The notes beneath the pieces were generated by a model. The model saw nothing but the letters and a program-made list of their open reading frames with translations, did no database searches and had not been told where the DNA came from. A stretch of 64,000 nucleotides of DNA from NCBI GenBank assembly GCA_034421995.1, contig DAOUJY010000156.1, forward strand, positions 34,486 through 98,485. Direction: 5' to 3'. This DNA is from Bin87 sp034421995 (GTDB lineage: Bacteria; Chloroflexota; Dehalococcoidia; Lucifugimonadales; UBA3495). The position numbers and the translations under genes are program-made. Shown here one piece after another: positions 33,813 to 42,358 of the stretch. The stretch's first letter is position 1. Every line of letters starts with the position of its first letter.

Positions 33813-35021
33813 CTACCGCAGCGCCAGCATCCGCTCCAAGGCAACCACGGACTCCCGCTGCATCTCCTCCGGCACCGTAATCCGGTTCACCACTTCGCCG
33901 GCTACCAGGCTTTCCAGCGTCCAGAGCAAGTACGCCGGGTGGATACGGTACATCGTGGAGCAGGGGCAGCTCACCGGATCCAGGCAGAACACGGTCTTGT
34001 CGGGGTTGTGCATGGCCAGGCGGTTGACCAGGCTGATTTCGGTGCCAACGGCCCACGCCGAACCGGCGGGAGCTTCGTTGATGGTCTTGCGGATGAATTC
34101 GGTGGAGCCGTTCAGGTCGGCGGCTTCCACCGTTTCCATGGGACACTCCGGGTGTACCAGCACGGTCACGTCCGGATACCGCTGGCGGGCGGACTCAATT
34201 TGCTTGGTGGTGAACCGGGTATGCACCGAGCAGTGGCCTTGCCACAGCACCATCTTGGCTTTCCGCAGTTGCTCCGGCGTGTTGCCGCCCATGGCTTTGA
34301 AGGGGTTCCAGACCACCATTTCGTCCAGGGGGATGCCCAGCTTGAGGGCGGTGTTCCGACCCAGGTGCTGATCGGGCAGAAAGAGCACCCGGTCAGCTTC
34401 CCCAAACGCCCATTCCAGCACGGCGGTGGCGTTGGACGAGGTGCAGACTGCGCCGCCGTTGCGTCCGCACAGGGCTTTGATGGCAGCGACGGAGTTCATG
34501 TAAGTTACGGGCAGGATGCCGCCGTGATCACCCAGGACGTCCTGCAAGTCTTCCCAGCCGTCCTCAACATCCTGTATGGGCGCCATATCGGCCATGGAAC
34601 ACCCGGCAGTGATGTTCGGCAGGATCACCTGCTGGTGGTCGCCGGCCAGAATGCACGCGGTTTCGGCCATGAAGTGCACGCCGCAGAAGATGATGAAATC
34701 GGCCTCCGGGCGAGAAGCCGCCTCCTGGCTGAGCAAGAAGGAGTCTCCCTGGAAGTCGGCGTACTTGATGATCTCCTCGCGCTGGTAGTGATGGCCGAGG
34801 ATGGTTACCGAGTCGCCCAGGATCCTCCGGGCCGCTCCGATGCGCTCGTCCAGCTCGGCCGGAGAGCACGCCAGATATTCGCCGGGGATTTTCTGCCAGC
34901 GGACGTTGATGGCCAACTCTTCTGCCAGGGACTTCGCGGGAAGCTCGTCCTCCGGTTTGCAGAAGGCGGCATGTTCTATTTCCGTAAGGGGAATTGTAGG
35001 TTGCCTGGTTCTCGTGACCAT
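33813..35021 (-). CDS. nadA: Quinolinate synthase
   Basis: 402 aa, AGGAGG 7 nt before the ATG. NadA condenses iminoaspartate with dihydroxyacetone phosphate to quinolinate using a [4Fe-4S] cluster. Three conserved segments with cluster cysteines are seen: AVCTSSNA, VHPECPME and SCPCSTMYRIHP. GHHYQREEIIKYADF, GDSFLLSQEA and GVHFMAETA are further hallmarks. The length and N-terminal extension fit the longer NadA type. Its partner NadB is encoded at 55.6-57.2 kb with a frameshift. Confidence 0.96.
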   Translation of the reverse strand: MVTRTRQPTIPLTEIEHAAFCKPEDELPAKSLAEELAINVRWQKIPGEYLACSPAELDERIGAARRILGDSVTILGHHYQREEIIKYADFQGDSFLLSQEAASRPEADFIIFCGVHFMAETACILAGDHQQVILPNITAGCSMADMAPIQDVEDGWEDLQDVLGDHGGILPVTYMNSVAAIKALCGRNGGAVCTSSNATAVLEWAFGEADRVLFLPDQHLGRNTALKLGIPLDEMVVWNPFKAMGGNTPEQLRKAKMVLWQGHCSVHTRFTTKQIESARQRYPDVTVLVHPECPMETVEAADLNGSTEFIRKTINEAPAGSAWAVGTEISLVNRLAMHNPDKTVFCLDPVSCPCSTMYRIHPAYLLWTLESLVAGEVVNRITVPEEMQRESVVALERMLALR

Positions 35022-35048
35022 TAATTCCGCCTCCTGTCAGTTGATCTT

Positions 35049-35113
35049 GTCATTCCGGCGAAAGCCGGAATCCAGAGGCTTTTCTGGACTCCGGCTTTCG
35101 CCGGAGTGACGGG
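35049..35113. repeat. Double-hairpin CATTCCGGC dispersed repeat (copy 2)
   Basis: GTCATTCCGGCGAAAGCC-type hairpin, a CCAGAGGCTTTTCTGG link that is itself a small hairpin, then ACTCCGGC-TTTC-GCCGGAGTGACGGG. Same structure as 14854-14921. It lies between nadA and miaB, both on the minus strand, just upstream of the nadA ribosome site. Confidence 0.85.
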
Positions 35114-35130
35114 TTTATGGTCAGTGATGT

Positions 35131-36429
35131 TTAGGCCGTTACACCGGCCAACGACCATGGCCCGGTGCGAGTGATCTTAACGTCCACCAGTTGACCGGTC
35201 AGGTCGGCATCAGCAGAGCAGCCGATGCTGGCGATTGTATCAAAATACACCAGCTTGTTGCCGCGGGTGCGCCCGGTCCAGCTGCTCCGTTTGCGGTTTT
35301 CCGCCAACACCTGCACGGTTTCGTCCATGTACTTCGAGTTGATTTCGGTCAGGATGCTTTCCTGTAGCGTTTCCAAGCCCTTGAGGCGGAGCCGCTTTTC
35401 TTCCGGAGGAACATCGTCGTCCATGGTGCGCGCCGCGATAGTGCCGGGCCGAGTGGAATAAGCGGCGCCGTGCACCTTGTCGAAGCGCAAGTCGGAAACC
35501 AGCTGTAGCGTGTTCTCGTATTGCGCCTCGGATTCACCGGGGAAGCCCACGATGATGTCGGTGCTGATGGTAACGTCGGGGATGGTGTCGCGGATCTCGT
35601 CGATGATGTCGCGGTACTCCGCAACGGTGTAAGGACGGCGCATCCGTTGGAGCACGTCATCGTCTCCCGATTGCACGGGCAGGTTGACGTGCTCGCACAC
35701 CTTGGGCAAGTCGGCGACGGACCGGATGATGCGGCTGCTCATATAAGAAGGATGGGAGGTGAGAAACCGGATACGGTCAAGTCCGTCGATGTCGTTCAGC
35801 CTCGTGAACAGGTCTGCCAGATCGTGCCCGTCTTCCCGGTCATGCCCGTAGGCGTCCACAGTTTGGCCCAGCACGGTTACTTCCTTGACGCCTCGGGCCG
35901 CCAGCAACTCGACCTCTCGCGCGATTTCGTCCACGGAACGGCTTACCTGCCGACCCCTCCGGTAGGGAATGATGCAAAAGGTGCACATCAGGTCGCAGCC
36001 GTGGATGATGGGTACGTAGGTTGCCACGTCGGGCTGCTGGGGCGCGAGCGAACCGACGCACCCTTGCCAGTCCAAGCCCAGGCGCTCACCCACCAGTTCC
36101 AGCAGCGGTTCGAACTGTTGTGGGCGCAGGAACAGATCAACATGGGGGAAGCGACGCTCGAGTTCCTCGGTACGAGGACCGACCATGCAGCCGGTGAGGG
36201 CCAGCACCGAGTCGGGCCGCTTTTTCCGCAGCGGCTGGGTAAGATGCAGCGTGCCGGTAACCTTGTCTTCGGCGGATTGGCGGACGACGCACGAGTTCAG
36301 CACCACCACGTCGGCGTCGGTGGGGCGTTGGACGGCCGTAAGGCCCATTTGCTCTAACGCCGACCCCAGACGCTCGGAGTCGGCGGTGTTCATCTGGCAC
36401 CCGATTGTCCAGATGTGATAGGTCTCCAT
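35131..36429 (-). CDS. miaB: tRNA-2-methylthio-N6-dimethylallyladenosine synthase
   Basis: 432 aa from ATG 36429; the longer frame runs through the tRNA-Ser gene and is rejected. Methylthiotransferase: the N-terminal UPF0004 domain opens TYHIWTIGCQMNTADSERLG with the first cluster Cys and has LNSCVVRQ; the radical SAM triad is in HGCDLMCTFCIIPYRRGR (C-x3-C-x2-C); a C-terminal TRAM domain begins around VQVLAENRKR. It adds a methylthio group to i6A37 of tRNAs, including serine tRNAs reading UNN codons, one of which is encoded nearby. GenomeContext is otherwise unremarkable. Confidence 0.94.
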   Translation of the reverse strand: METYHIWTIGCQMNTADSERLGSALEQMGLTAVQRPTDADVVVLNSCVVRQSAEDKVTGTLHLTQPLRKKRPDSVLALTGCMVGPRTEELERRFPHVDLFLRPQQFEPLLELVGERLGLDWQGCVGSLAPQQPDVATYVPIIHGCDLMCTFCIIPYRRGRQVSRSVDEIAREVELLAARGVKEVTVLGQTVDAYGHDREDGHDLADLFTRLNDIDGLDRIRFLTSHPSYMSSRIIRSVADLPKVCEHVNLPVQSGDDDVLQRMRRPYTVAEYRDIIDEIRDTIPDVTISTDIIVGFPGESEAQYENTLQLVSDLRFDKVHGAAYSTRPGTIAARTMDDDVPPEEKRLRLKGLETLQESILTEINSKYMDETVQVLAENRKRSSWTGRTRGNKLVYFDTIASIGCSADADLTGQLVDVKITRTGPWSLAGVTA

Positions 36430-36470
36430 TCGGCTTTGGTCCCGTGTCCGCAGGGAATATATGTGGAGAA

Positions 36471-36562
36471 TGGCGGAGGGAGTGGGATTCGAACCCACGA
36501 TCCCAGTTTCCCAGGATAAGCGCTTAGCAGGCGCCCGCACTAGACCACTATGCGATCCCTCC
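36471..36562 (-). tRNA. tRNA-Ser (GCT anticodon)
   Basis: 92 nt on the minus strand including an encoded CCA. The acceptor stem GGAGGGA/TCCCTCC is perfect, the long variable arm expected for serine is present, and the anticodon loop CTGCTAA gives GCT (reads AGC/AGU). The T arm GTGGGTTCGAATCCCAC is complete. Confidence 0.95.
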
Positions 36563-36583
36563 CGACCCTGCTGGGTGGCACCA

Positions 36584-36612
36584 ATTATAGCGCATTGTGC
36601 ATTGCCGCACAA
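36584..36612 (-). promoter_or_regulatory. Promoter of tRNA-Ser (GCT)
   Basis: On the minus strand TTGTGC and a perfect TATAAT (36584-36589) are 17 bp apart, placing the start point about 15-20 bp before the tRNA 5' end. Confidence 0.5.
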
Positions 36613-36654
36613 TTCGGAGTGTCGGCCGGCTGTACTCCCTCGCGGCCTTGGGCT

Positions 36655-36660
36655 TACAAT
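36655..36660 (+). promoter_or_regulatory. -10 element of tRNA-Ser (TGA)
   Basis: TACAAT, 17 bp before the mature 5' end of the tRNA; the -35 is weak (TGTACT at 18 bp). Confidence 0.35.
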
Positions 36661-36677
36661 GGTAGGTGAGGCGGAAC

Positions 36678-36765
36678 GGAGGGATGGCAGAGTGGACGAA
36701 TGCGACGGTCTTGAAAACCGTTAACCCTAACGGGTTCGTGGGTTCGAATCCCACTCCCTCCGCCA
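36678..36765 (+). tRNA. tRNA-Ser (TGA anticodon)
   Basis: 88 nt with encoded CCA. The acceptor stem GGAGGGA/TCCCTCC (7 bp) and T arm are identical to the GCT tRNA on the other strand; the anticodon loop CTTGAAA gives TGA (reads UCN). The length and 7-bp acceptor are those of serine tRNA, not of tRNA-Sec, although selC also has serine-like identity. Confidence 0.95.
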
Positions 36766-36792
36766 TTGGTCAGCATTGGCGCCGGGTTGTCG

Positions 36793-38226
36793 TCAGGCGC
36801 GATTGCCCCAATCCACGTAGTTGGTGTGTCCTACCTTGCTGATTTGGATTTCCTGGCGATACGCTCCACTCTCCGCTGAATGAGTTTGGCGCTCGGCTGG
36901 CGGGATGTCACTGTCGCCGTTCAGGGCTTCGAGCAGCGCCCGCCCCTCCATCCCGACATCGCCCGCGATTCCCAGCAGGCGCAGGACGGTCGGGGCGATG
37001 TCGATGTTGCCCGTGGGTGTCGTAATCACCGTTCCGTTGCGCAGGGACGGGCCGCGCGCCAGCCCGACGTTGCACAGCTCGTGGCGGCTCAGGCTGCCGT
37101 GCTGCCCCTGGCCCACAGCGCCGCCGGTGGCCGGGGCCTGTCCGGGGTAGCCGGCGGAGTTGGGAGCGCTGTGCCACGGGAATGACATAACCAGGTCGGG
37201 TGAGCGGGGGCCGTCGATGCCGATGACGGACATAGGCAGCGCGCCGGCGGGTTTCCCGATGCGTTCTGAGGCAAAAAGCGGGCCGCACCAAGCCCGGAGC
37301 ATGAGCCATGACGCCAGTTTTTCCGCCACGACAGCGTCGGCTTCGTGAATGTAGAACAGGGCTGACCCGCCGTTGCTGGCGACTGCCACGCCGCCGGGTC
37401 GGTCGATTTCGGGAAAACCGGCGTCGCGCAGCATCGGCTCGATGCGAACCACCTCGCTGATGGTGGAGTAGCCGTGGTCGGAGGCGACAAAAACGTCCGT
37501 GGTATCGGCGCGTCCGTTTTGTTCCAACCACGCCAGCAGTTCGCCGAATTCGGCGTCGGCCTCGGCCAGCGCCTGCGGAGCGCGTCCCAGGCCCACGCCG
37601 TCCTCATGCTGGGTTTTGTCCGGTTCGGATGACCACAGCAGGGCCACCGCCGGATTGCGTTCGGGCAGGATGTATTCGGTCATTATCCGACGGGCGTGGA
37701 CCAGTCGCGCGTTGTTGGGCAAGTCCTGCGCCGGCCAGTCGCCAAAGCGCGCGGTCAGTTCGTCGTTAAGGGCACGGGGCAGGGTGAAGTCGGGATGGAT
37801 GGTCGCGCCGCCGGCGGTGGCCGCATTGGGATTTTGTTGATAGGCATTGCCACTGGTGCCCGTGCCAATGGCGACGTATTCCTGGCCGCTACGACCCAGG
37901 ATATCGGCCAGCGTGGGAGCCAGCAGCGTTTTTCCGGTAGCGTCAGCGATGGCCTGGAGAGTCGGCTCCATGGCGGGGATGACGCGGTAGGGGTCGTAGT
38001 CGCGGCAGAGGAAGGTGTTGCCGGCCAGTCCGTGCCGGCCCGGCAGACAACCCGTCACCAGGCTGGACACGTTGACGCGGGTGACGGTGGGAAACACCGG
38101 GTGGTGATTGGAGAAAGTGACGCCGGTGCGGGCGAACTCCGCCAGATTCGGCATCAACTCCGGCGTGATTTGCGCCGGTTGCAAGCCGTCGAATACTACG
38201 ATCAGCGCTTTGCTATCTTCGGGCAT
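36793..38226 (-). CDS. Alkaline phosphatase superfamily phosphodiesterase/nucleotide pyrophosphatase
   Basis: 477 aa from ATG 38226. Type I phosphodiesterase fold: ALIVVFDGLQPAQITPELMPNL gives the first metal Asp, HHPVFPTVTRVNVSSLVTG contains the nucleophile Thr (FPTVT), and the second metal site is in TDVFVASDHGYSTI (Asp-His). The last 50 residues carry GTVITTPTGNIDIAPTVLRLLGI with a further His/Asp-type ligand region. It cleaves phosphodi- or monoesters; the substrate is unknown. It is the last gene of the long minus-strand run that begins with hopanoid genes. Confidence 0.88.
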   Translation of the reverse strand: MPEDSKALIVVFDGLQPAQITPELMPNLAEFARTGVTFSNHHPVFPTVTRVNVSSLVTGCLPGRHGLAGNTFLCRDYDPYRVIPAMEPTLQAIADATGKTLLAPTLADILGRSGQEYVAIGTGTSGNAYQQNPNAATAGGATIHPDFTLPRALNDELTARFGDWPAQDLPNNARLVHARRIMTEYILPERNPAVALLWSSEPDKTQHEDGVGLGRAPQALAEADAEFGELLAWLEQNGRADTTDVFVASDHGYSTISEVVRIEPMLRDAGFPEIDRPGGVAVASNGGSALFYIHEADAVVAEKLASWLMLRAWCGPLFASERIGKPAGALPMSVIGIDGPRSPDLVMSFPWHSAPNSAGYPGQAPATGGAVGQGQHGSLSRHELCNVGLARGPSLRNGTVITTPTGNIDIAPTVLRLLGIAGDVGMEGRALLEALNGDSDIPPAERQTHSAESGAYRQEIQISKVGHTNYVDWGNRA

Positions 38227-38261
38227 GGGAGCATCCTTTTCTAGCCGGTACTGCTCACTGC

Positions 38262-39203
38262 TTACGCCCAATCGAGCAGTCGGCGGATCGCGGCCAGCGC
38301 GGCCTCTCGGTCAATGCCATCGGGCGTGGTGATGGATACCGGGCCGTCGGTCGGGTTGACTACGCGGGTTTGCCCCCACCTGGCGGTTTCGTCAGTGGTG
38401 TCCGCGTCGTCCACCGCCAGGGTGACGGATCGCAGTGTCAAGGCGGCCGGGGCGATGGCGGCGATCAGGGTCAGCGGGTCATACAGGTTAAACCGCTCCC
38501 GTTGCGGATCCCGGCGGAACCACCCGGTGAGCAGTTGGGCGGCAAGTTTTCCGGCACGGCTGGAACTTGCCAATTCGCCGGACTCGGTGCGGGAAACAAA
38601 CACCCGGCGGCACGGCGCGAGATCGATTAATGTAATGGGAACTCCGGACTCTATGACCATCCGCGCTGCCGTAGGGTCGCTGTAGAAATTGAACTCGGAA
38701 TGCGGAGTAGCGTTCCCCGGAGTGTCCACGGCGCCGCCCATGACGATTATCCGCCGAGCCGCCGGCAACGCGGTTTTGTAGCGTTTCATGACGCGAGCGA
38801 GGTTGGTCAAGGGACCCAGGGCGATTATCGAAACGGCGCCGGGGTCAGCCAGCAAAGTTTGCCCGATATAAGGCACCGCTCCAGTTTCCGCAGGTTTTGT
38901 TTCGGGTTCGTGCAGCCGATGGGTCAAGCCTGACGCGGAATGCACGTGCCGAGCATACGCGAACCTCCCTCTGACCGGGCGGGACGCGCCCTTATAGACC
39001 GGCACGTCAGTCCGGTTGAGGTATTCGAGCAGGGCCAAAGCGTTTCTGGTGGCGGGCGCCAGCGGCACGTTGCCCGCCGTGGTGGTCAGCCCGATCACGT
39101 CCAGTTCGGGACAGGAGAACGCCATGAGCAGCGCGATGGCGTCATCGACCCCCGGATCGGTATCGATGATAACGGGTTCAGGGGCGCAGGAACGGTCCGA
39201 CAT
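38262..39203 (-). CDS. Nucleoside hydrolase (IunH family)
   Basis: 313 aa. The calcium-binding signature DTDPGVDD is at 14-21, and GPLTNLARVM and GGAVDTPGNATPHSEFNFYSDPTAA (with the second Asp/Asn cluster) are typical of inosine-uridine-preferring nucleoside hydrolases, which split N-ribosidic bonds. A C-terminal PVSITTPDGIDREAAL closes the fold. It starts 3 bp after the epimerase stop, so the two are translationally close. In this context a ribosyl substrate other than a free nucleoside is conceivable. Confidence 0.9.
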   Translation of the reverse strand: MSDRSCAPEPVIIDTDPGVDDAIALLMAFSCPELDVIGLTTTAGNVPLAPATRNALALLEYLNRTDVPVYKGASRPVRGRFAYARHVHSASGLTHRLHEPETKPAETGAVPYIGQTLLADPGAVSIIALGPLTNLARVMKRYKTALPAARRIIVMGGAVDTPGNATPHSEFNFYSDPTAARMVIESGVPITLIDLAPCRRVFVSRTESGELASSSRAGKLAAQLLTGWFRRDPQRERFNLYDPLTLIAAIAPAALTLRSVTLAVDDADTTDETARWGQTRVVNPTDGPVSITTPDGIDREAALAAIRRLLDWA

Positions 39204-39206
39204 AGT

Positions 39207-40247
39207 TCAGCCCGGTTCCAACAGGACGGTGTGGCAAAAGACTCGCGCCGCGCGAACCGAGGAATACTTGAACTTAAACTTGCCTTGCTGTTTGAATTTG
39301 TTGGCGCTGACGATCAATGGATATTTGGCGAGTTCGGCTCCAACCGAACGTCGCAACCGCCCCGCCCGGCGGCTCCGCGTCGCAACGGAATCTTCGCACA
39401 TACCCAGCATTTCTTTTGAAGAGACGACGCCGTCGCCGACTACGTTGAATATACCGTTGAGTTGCCGGCTGATGGTCGCCTCGACAGCACGAGCCAGATC
39501 ATGCTGATGCACCAACTGGATTGGAAATTCATGCTTCCGGCCAGCGTTCATCGCTGGATAGAATAATTCGTCCACAACGGGACTGGAAGAACCCGGACCA
39601 ACCGACATGGCGGTCCGCAAAATTGCGACGCGCATCGCGTTGGGGTCTTCCATACCGGGCATCGGCGGGATGGGCGGTCCATCAGGTGGGGGCAGGTCGG
39701 GTTCAGCATCGACCAGGTGGCGATGTTGCGGAGCCGGGTCGGCGCCGGAACGTTCGGTAACCGGTATGGGATTGCTACTCCCAATGCCGTAGGCGCGAAT
39801 GTCGGACAAGTACACAAATTGGCGAACGCCGGCGATGCGGGCCGCATCGACCCAGCGAGAGGTGCGTTCAATAAACGCTTCCGGGTCAGCGCCGTCGTAG
39901 TGGCTTCCAACGTGGACAATGGAGTCGACATTCTCCAACTGCAACACGTCGGGCATCTCGGCCATGGTGAGCTCGCGCCGTTCAGAGAACAGGTCCCACG
40001 CCTTGGACTGCATCACGTCGGGTATATCGGCAAGGGTAAAGGTTCCTCCCACCCGATTTTGCGCCAATCTGTAGCTTGAAACCCGCTTAACCGGCCAGCG
40101 CATGGGCCGGTCGGCAATGGCTACCAACCAGTAATCCGGGCGTTCGGCTTCCAGGTGCAGTAACATCCGCGCCCCGAAACCCGAAGACGCTCCGACAACG
40201 GCCACGGCTTTGGTACGGGTCTGAGCTGCGGTTTCAGTGGGCGTCAT
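39207..40247 (-). CDS. NAD-dependent epimerase/dehydratase family protein
   Basis: 346 aa. Extended-SDR fold: AVAVVGASSGFGARMLLHLE binds the dinucleotide (G-x2-G-x-G variant), DSIVHVGSHYDGADPE follows, and RQFVYLSDIRAYGIG holds the position of the catalytic Ser with Tyr nearby, but the classical Y-x3-K is not obvious, so it may be a binding-only or atypical SDR. The region around residue 165-185 is Pro-rich (DLPPPDGPPIPPMPG). It is 25 bp after the class II aldolase. Confidence 0.75.
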   Translation of the reverse strand: MTPTETAAQTRTKAVAVVGASSGFGARMLLHLEAERPDYWLVAIADRPMRWPVKRVSSYRLAQNRVGGTFTLADIPDVMQSKAWDLFSERRELTMAEMPDVLQLENVDSIVHVGSHYDGADPEAFIERTSRWVDAARIAGVRQFVYLSDIRAYGIGSSNPIPVTERSGADPAPQHRHLVDAEPDLPPPDGPPIPPMPGMEDPNAMRVAILRTAMSVGPGSSSPVVDELFYPAMNAGRKHEFPIQLVHQHDLARAVEATISRQLNGIFNVVGDGVVSSKEMLGMCEDSVATRSRRAGRLRRSVGAELAKYPLIVSANKFKQQGKFKFKYSSVRAARVFCHTVLLEPG

Positions 40248-40272
40248 TTGGGATCGTCGCTAGCGCGTTAAA

Positions 40273-40953
40273 TCAAGTCAGTGGTCCGGTTTGCCGGCTG
40301 TCCTGGAACATTTGCAGCTCCGTAGCCACGGCGTCGTCCGGCAGAGAGGAGGCGGCGCGGGGGCCGAAATTGCGCGCCATCACAAATATCTGCGCCAGCC
40401 GCTCCACCAGGTCGCATACCTCCAAGGCCTCCCAGATATCCGGTCCGACTCCGACGACGCCGTGGTTGCGCAGCAGGGCGGCGTTCCGTTCGCCCAGAGC
40501 GACTTGGGCCTGCTCCGCCAACTCCTGCGTGCCGGGAAACGCGTACTTGCTCACCTTGATCGGCCCGCCAATCGTGAGGAGCATCTCGTCAATCAGGGGC
40601 GGGATGTCTCTCCCGATTACAGCGGCAACCGACGCATAGATGGAGTGAGTATGGACCACCGCCTGCACGTCGTCACGCTGGCGGTAAATCTCCAGGTGCA
40701 GGAGGGTTTCGGACGAGGGGCGCATTGGCGCCGGCGAGACCGGTTCGCCGTCGAGGTTGACCACCACCAGTTCGTCAGGCTGAAGACGGTAATACGGATG
40801 GTGCGTTGGCGTTACCAGCAGCAGGCTCTCGTCACCCGAGCCCGTGAGCCGCCGGCTCGTATTGCCCGAATACGCTCCCACCAACCCGCGGCGATACATC
40901 TCGCGCGTGGCTTCGGTGAGTTCAATTCGTTGTGCAGCCCATTGGTCGGACAC
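40273..40953 (-). CDS. Class II aldolase/adducin family protein
   Basis: 226 aa from GTG 40953, with GGAG 9 nt before it. The zinc-binding HTHS (in VVHTHSIYASVAAV) and the third His in LLRNHGVVGVG mark the fuculose-phosphate aldolase fold; SSETLLHLEIYR supplies the catalytic Glu. GLVGAYSGNTSRR is the phosphate-binding loop. It would cleave a sugar phosphate (fuculose-1-P, 5-deoxyribulose-1-P or similar) to DHAP and an aldehyde. It starts 4 bp after the hpnE stop. Confidence 0.9.
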   Translation of the reverse strand: MSDQWAAQRIELTEATREMYRRGLVGAYSGNTSRRLTGSGDESLLLVTPTHHPYYRLQPDELVVVNLDGEPVSPAPMRPSSETLLHLEIYRQRDDVQAVVHTHSIYASVAAVIGRDIPPLIDEMLLTIGGPIKVSKYAFPGTQELAEQAQVALGERNAALLRNHGVVGVGPDIWEALEVCDLVERLAQIFVMARNFGPRAASSLPDDAVATELQMFQDSRQTGPLT

Positions 40954-40957
40954 GTCG

Positions 40958-42358
40958 CTACTCCAGCCCGCCGTCGGCGCCGAGGGATGATGACATAACC
41001 GCCGCCGCTGCATTATAGCCGCTGATCACCGCGCTCTCCATAGTAGAAGGCCAGCCGGTATCGGTCCATTCCCCGGCCAGGAACAAATTGGGCGAGGCTG
41101 TACGAGGACCGGGACGCAGGCGTTGCGCGCCCGGAACACAGCGGAACGTCGCGTTCCGTTGTTTCACCACTGCTGCGTCCAATAATATTGCGTCCCTTGC
41201 GGTAGGGAACGCGTGCGCCATTTCGCCCACGACCATCTCCTTCAGTTCGGAGCGGCTGGAGTCGATAAAATCCCAGGCCGCGCTGATGGAGATGGTCAAC
41301 GACTGACCATCGCCTTTATCGCTGCCTCCGGTCCGAATCAGTGATCCATTGAAAACCCACTGCAGCGGGCTGTTCAGGAAATATCGGAAATCGCCGGACA
41401 TCACCGGGCGGTCGTAACGTAGATGCACGTTCACGATGGGTGAGGTCTGCAACTGGCCCAAGCTGGGAAATGGATCGAGACCTGAAAGTTCGTCAGACAA
41501 AATATTGGCCAACGTCCAGAACGGGACTGCGCTCACGTAAGCGTCGGCGGACAGAAACTGTCCAATGCTGTCCGTGACGTGCTTCACCTTCCCGTATCGG
41601 TCGGTGTTGATGCAATGGACCGCACGCCCCGAACATATCTGGACCCCCAAACGCCGCAGATAACGACCGGCGGGAACCGCAATTGCGTCACCCAGAGACA
41701 ACGTAGCATATCCAACATTGGCCTCATTTCGTCCCTTGAGCATGCCGTCCTGCACGATCATGAGGCCCATGGCTGCGCTTACGTCGCGGATATTATCGTT
41801 GAGAGTACCCTCGATCAGTACGTTCCATAGATTATCGATGTTGCGCTCCGATTGGCCGTGCGCCCGCAGCCACTGGTAAAACGTCATATCATCCAGGTTA
41901 TCGCGCCGGCGGTCGGCGCCCATGGCGGCAATCAGACCCCGCACCGCCCTTATCTTGTCCACCAAACCCAAATGGGGGTAGGTCAAGAATGCCGGCAGGA
42001 GGTGTACCGGAGCGGGAGCGGGTATGCCGTAAAGGCGTCCGCAGCGACCGCCGCGCTCTTGAACCGCCACGTCAAGGCGAGGCTGCAAATACCAATTCGA
42101 GCGAGCGCCGATGCGCTCAAGGAAGGCGATGAAGTTGCGGCACGCCCCTACGATCACATGCTGGCCATTGTCGAAATCCTGGCCACTTTGCGGTTGGCGA
42201 TACGAAAACACCCGCCCCCCCAGCGTCTTGCGGGCTTCCAGCAGGGTAACGCGCCAGCCTGATTCCGCGAGTTTCACAGCGGCGGCGATGCCGGCCAAGC
42301 CTCCGCCGATGACCAACGCCGATTGTGGCGTCTGGTTGGCGACGGTCACCTCAGCCAT
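40958..42358 (-). CDS. hpnE: Hydroxysqualene dehydroxylase HpnE
   Basis: 466 aa from ATG 42358, overlapping the hpnD end by 13 bp; the longer open frame through hpnD is rejected. FAD-dependent amine oxidase fold: SALVIGGGLAGIAAAVKLAESGWRVTLLEAR at the start and LFLAGEWTDTGWPSTMESAVISGYNAA at the end, matching squalene-associated desaturases. HpnE reduces hydroxysqualene to squalene, the last step of the HpnCDE route. It lies directly after hpnC and hpnD, so squalene synthesis is complete here. Confidence 0.93.
   Translation of the reverse strand: MAEVTVANQTPQSALVIGGGLAGIAAAVKLAESGWRVTLLEARKTLGGRVFSYRQPQSGQDFDNGQHVIVGACRNFIAFLERIGARSNWYLQPRLDVAVQERGGRCGRLYGIPAPAPVHLLPAFLTYPHLGLVDKIRAVRGLIAAMGADRRRDNLDDMTFYQWLRAHGQSERNIDNLWNVLIEGTLNDNIRDVSAAMGLMIVQDGMLKGRNEANVGYATLSLGDAIAVPAGRYLRRLGVQICSGRAVHCINTDRYGKVKHVTDSIGQFLSADAYVSAVPFWTLANILSDELSGLDPFPSLGQLQTSPIVNVHLRYDRPVMSGDFRYFLNSPLQWVFNGSLIRTGGSDKGDGQSLTISISAAWDFIDSSRSELKEMVVGEMAHAFPTARDAILLDAAVVKQRNATFRCVPGAQRLRPGPRTASPNLFLAGEWTDTGWPSTMESAVISGYNAAAAVMSSSLGADGGLE

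Noticed and set aside
33801..35024. 407-aa antisense open frame over nadA
   Set aside because: Antisense to a gene with all NadA signatures; no motif of its own.
36678..36765. tRNA with TGA anticodon as selC (tRNA-Sec)
   Set aside because: Anticodon TGA reads UCA, whereas tRNA-Sec has anticodon TCA; the acceptor stem is 7 bp and the length 88 nt, as in serine tRNA.
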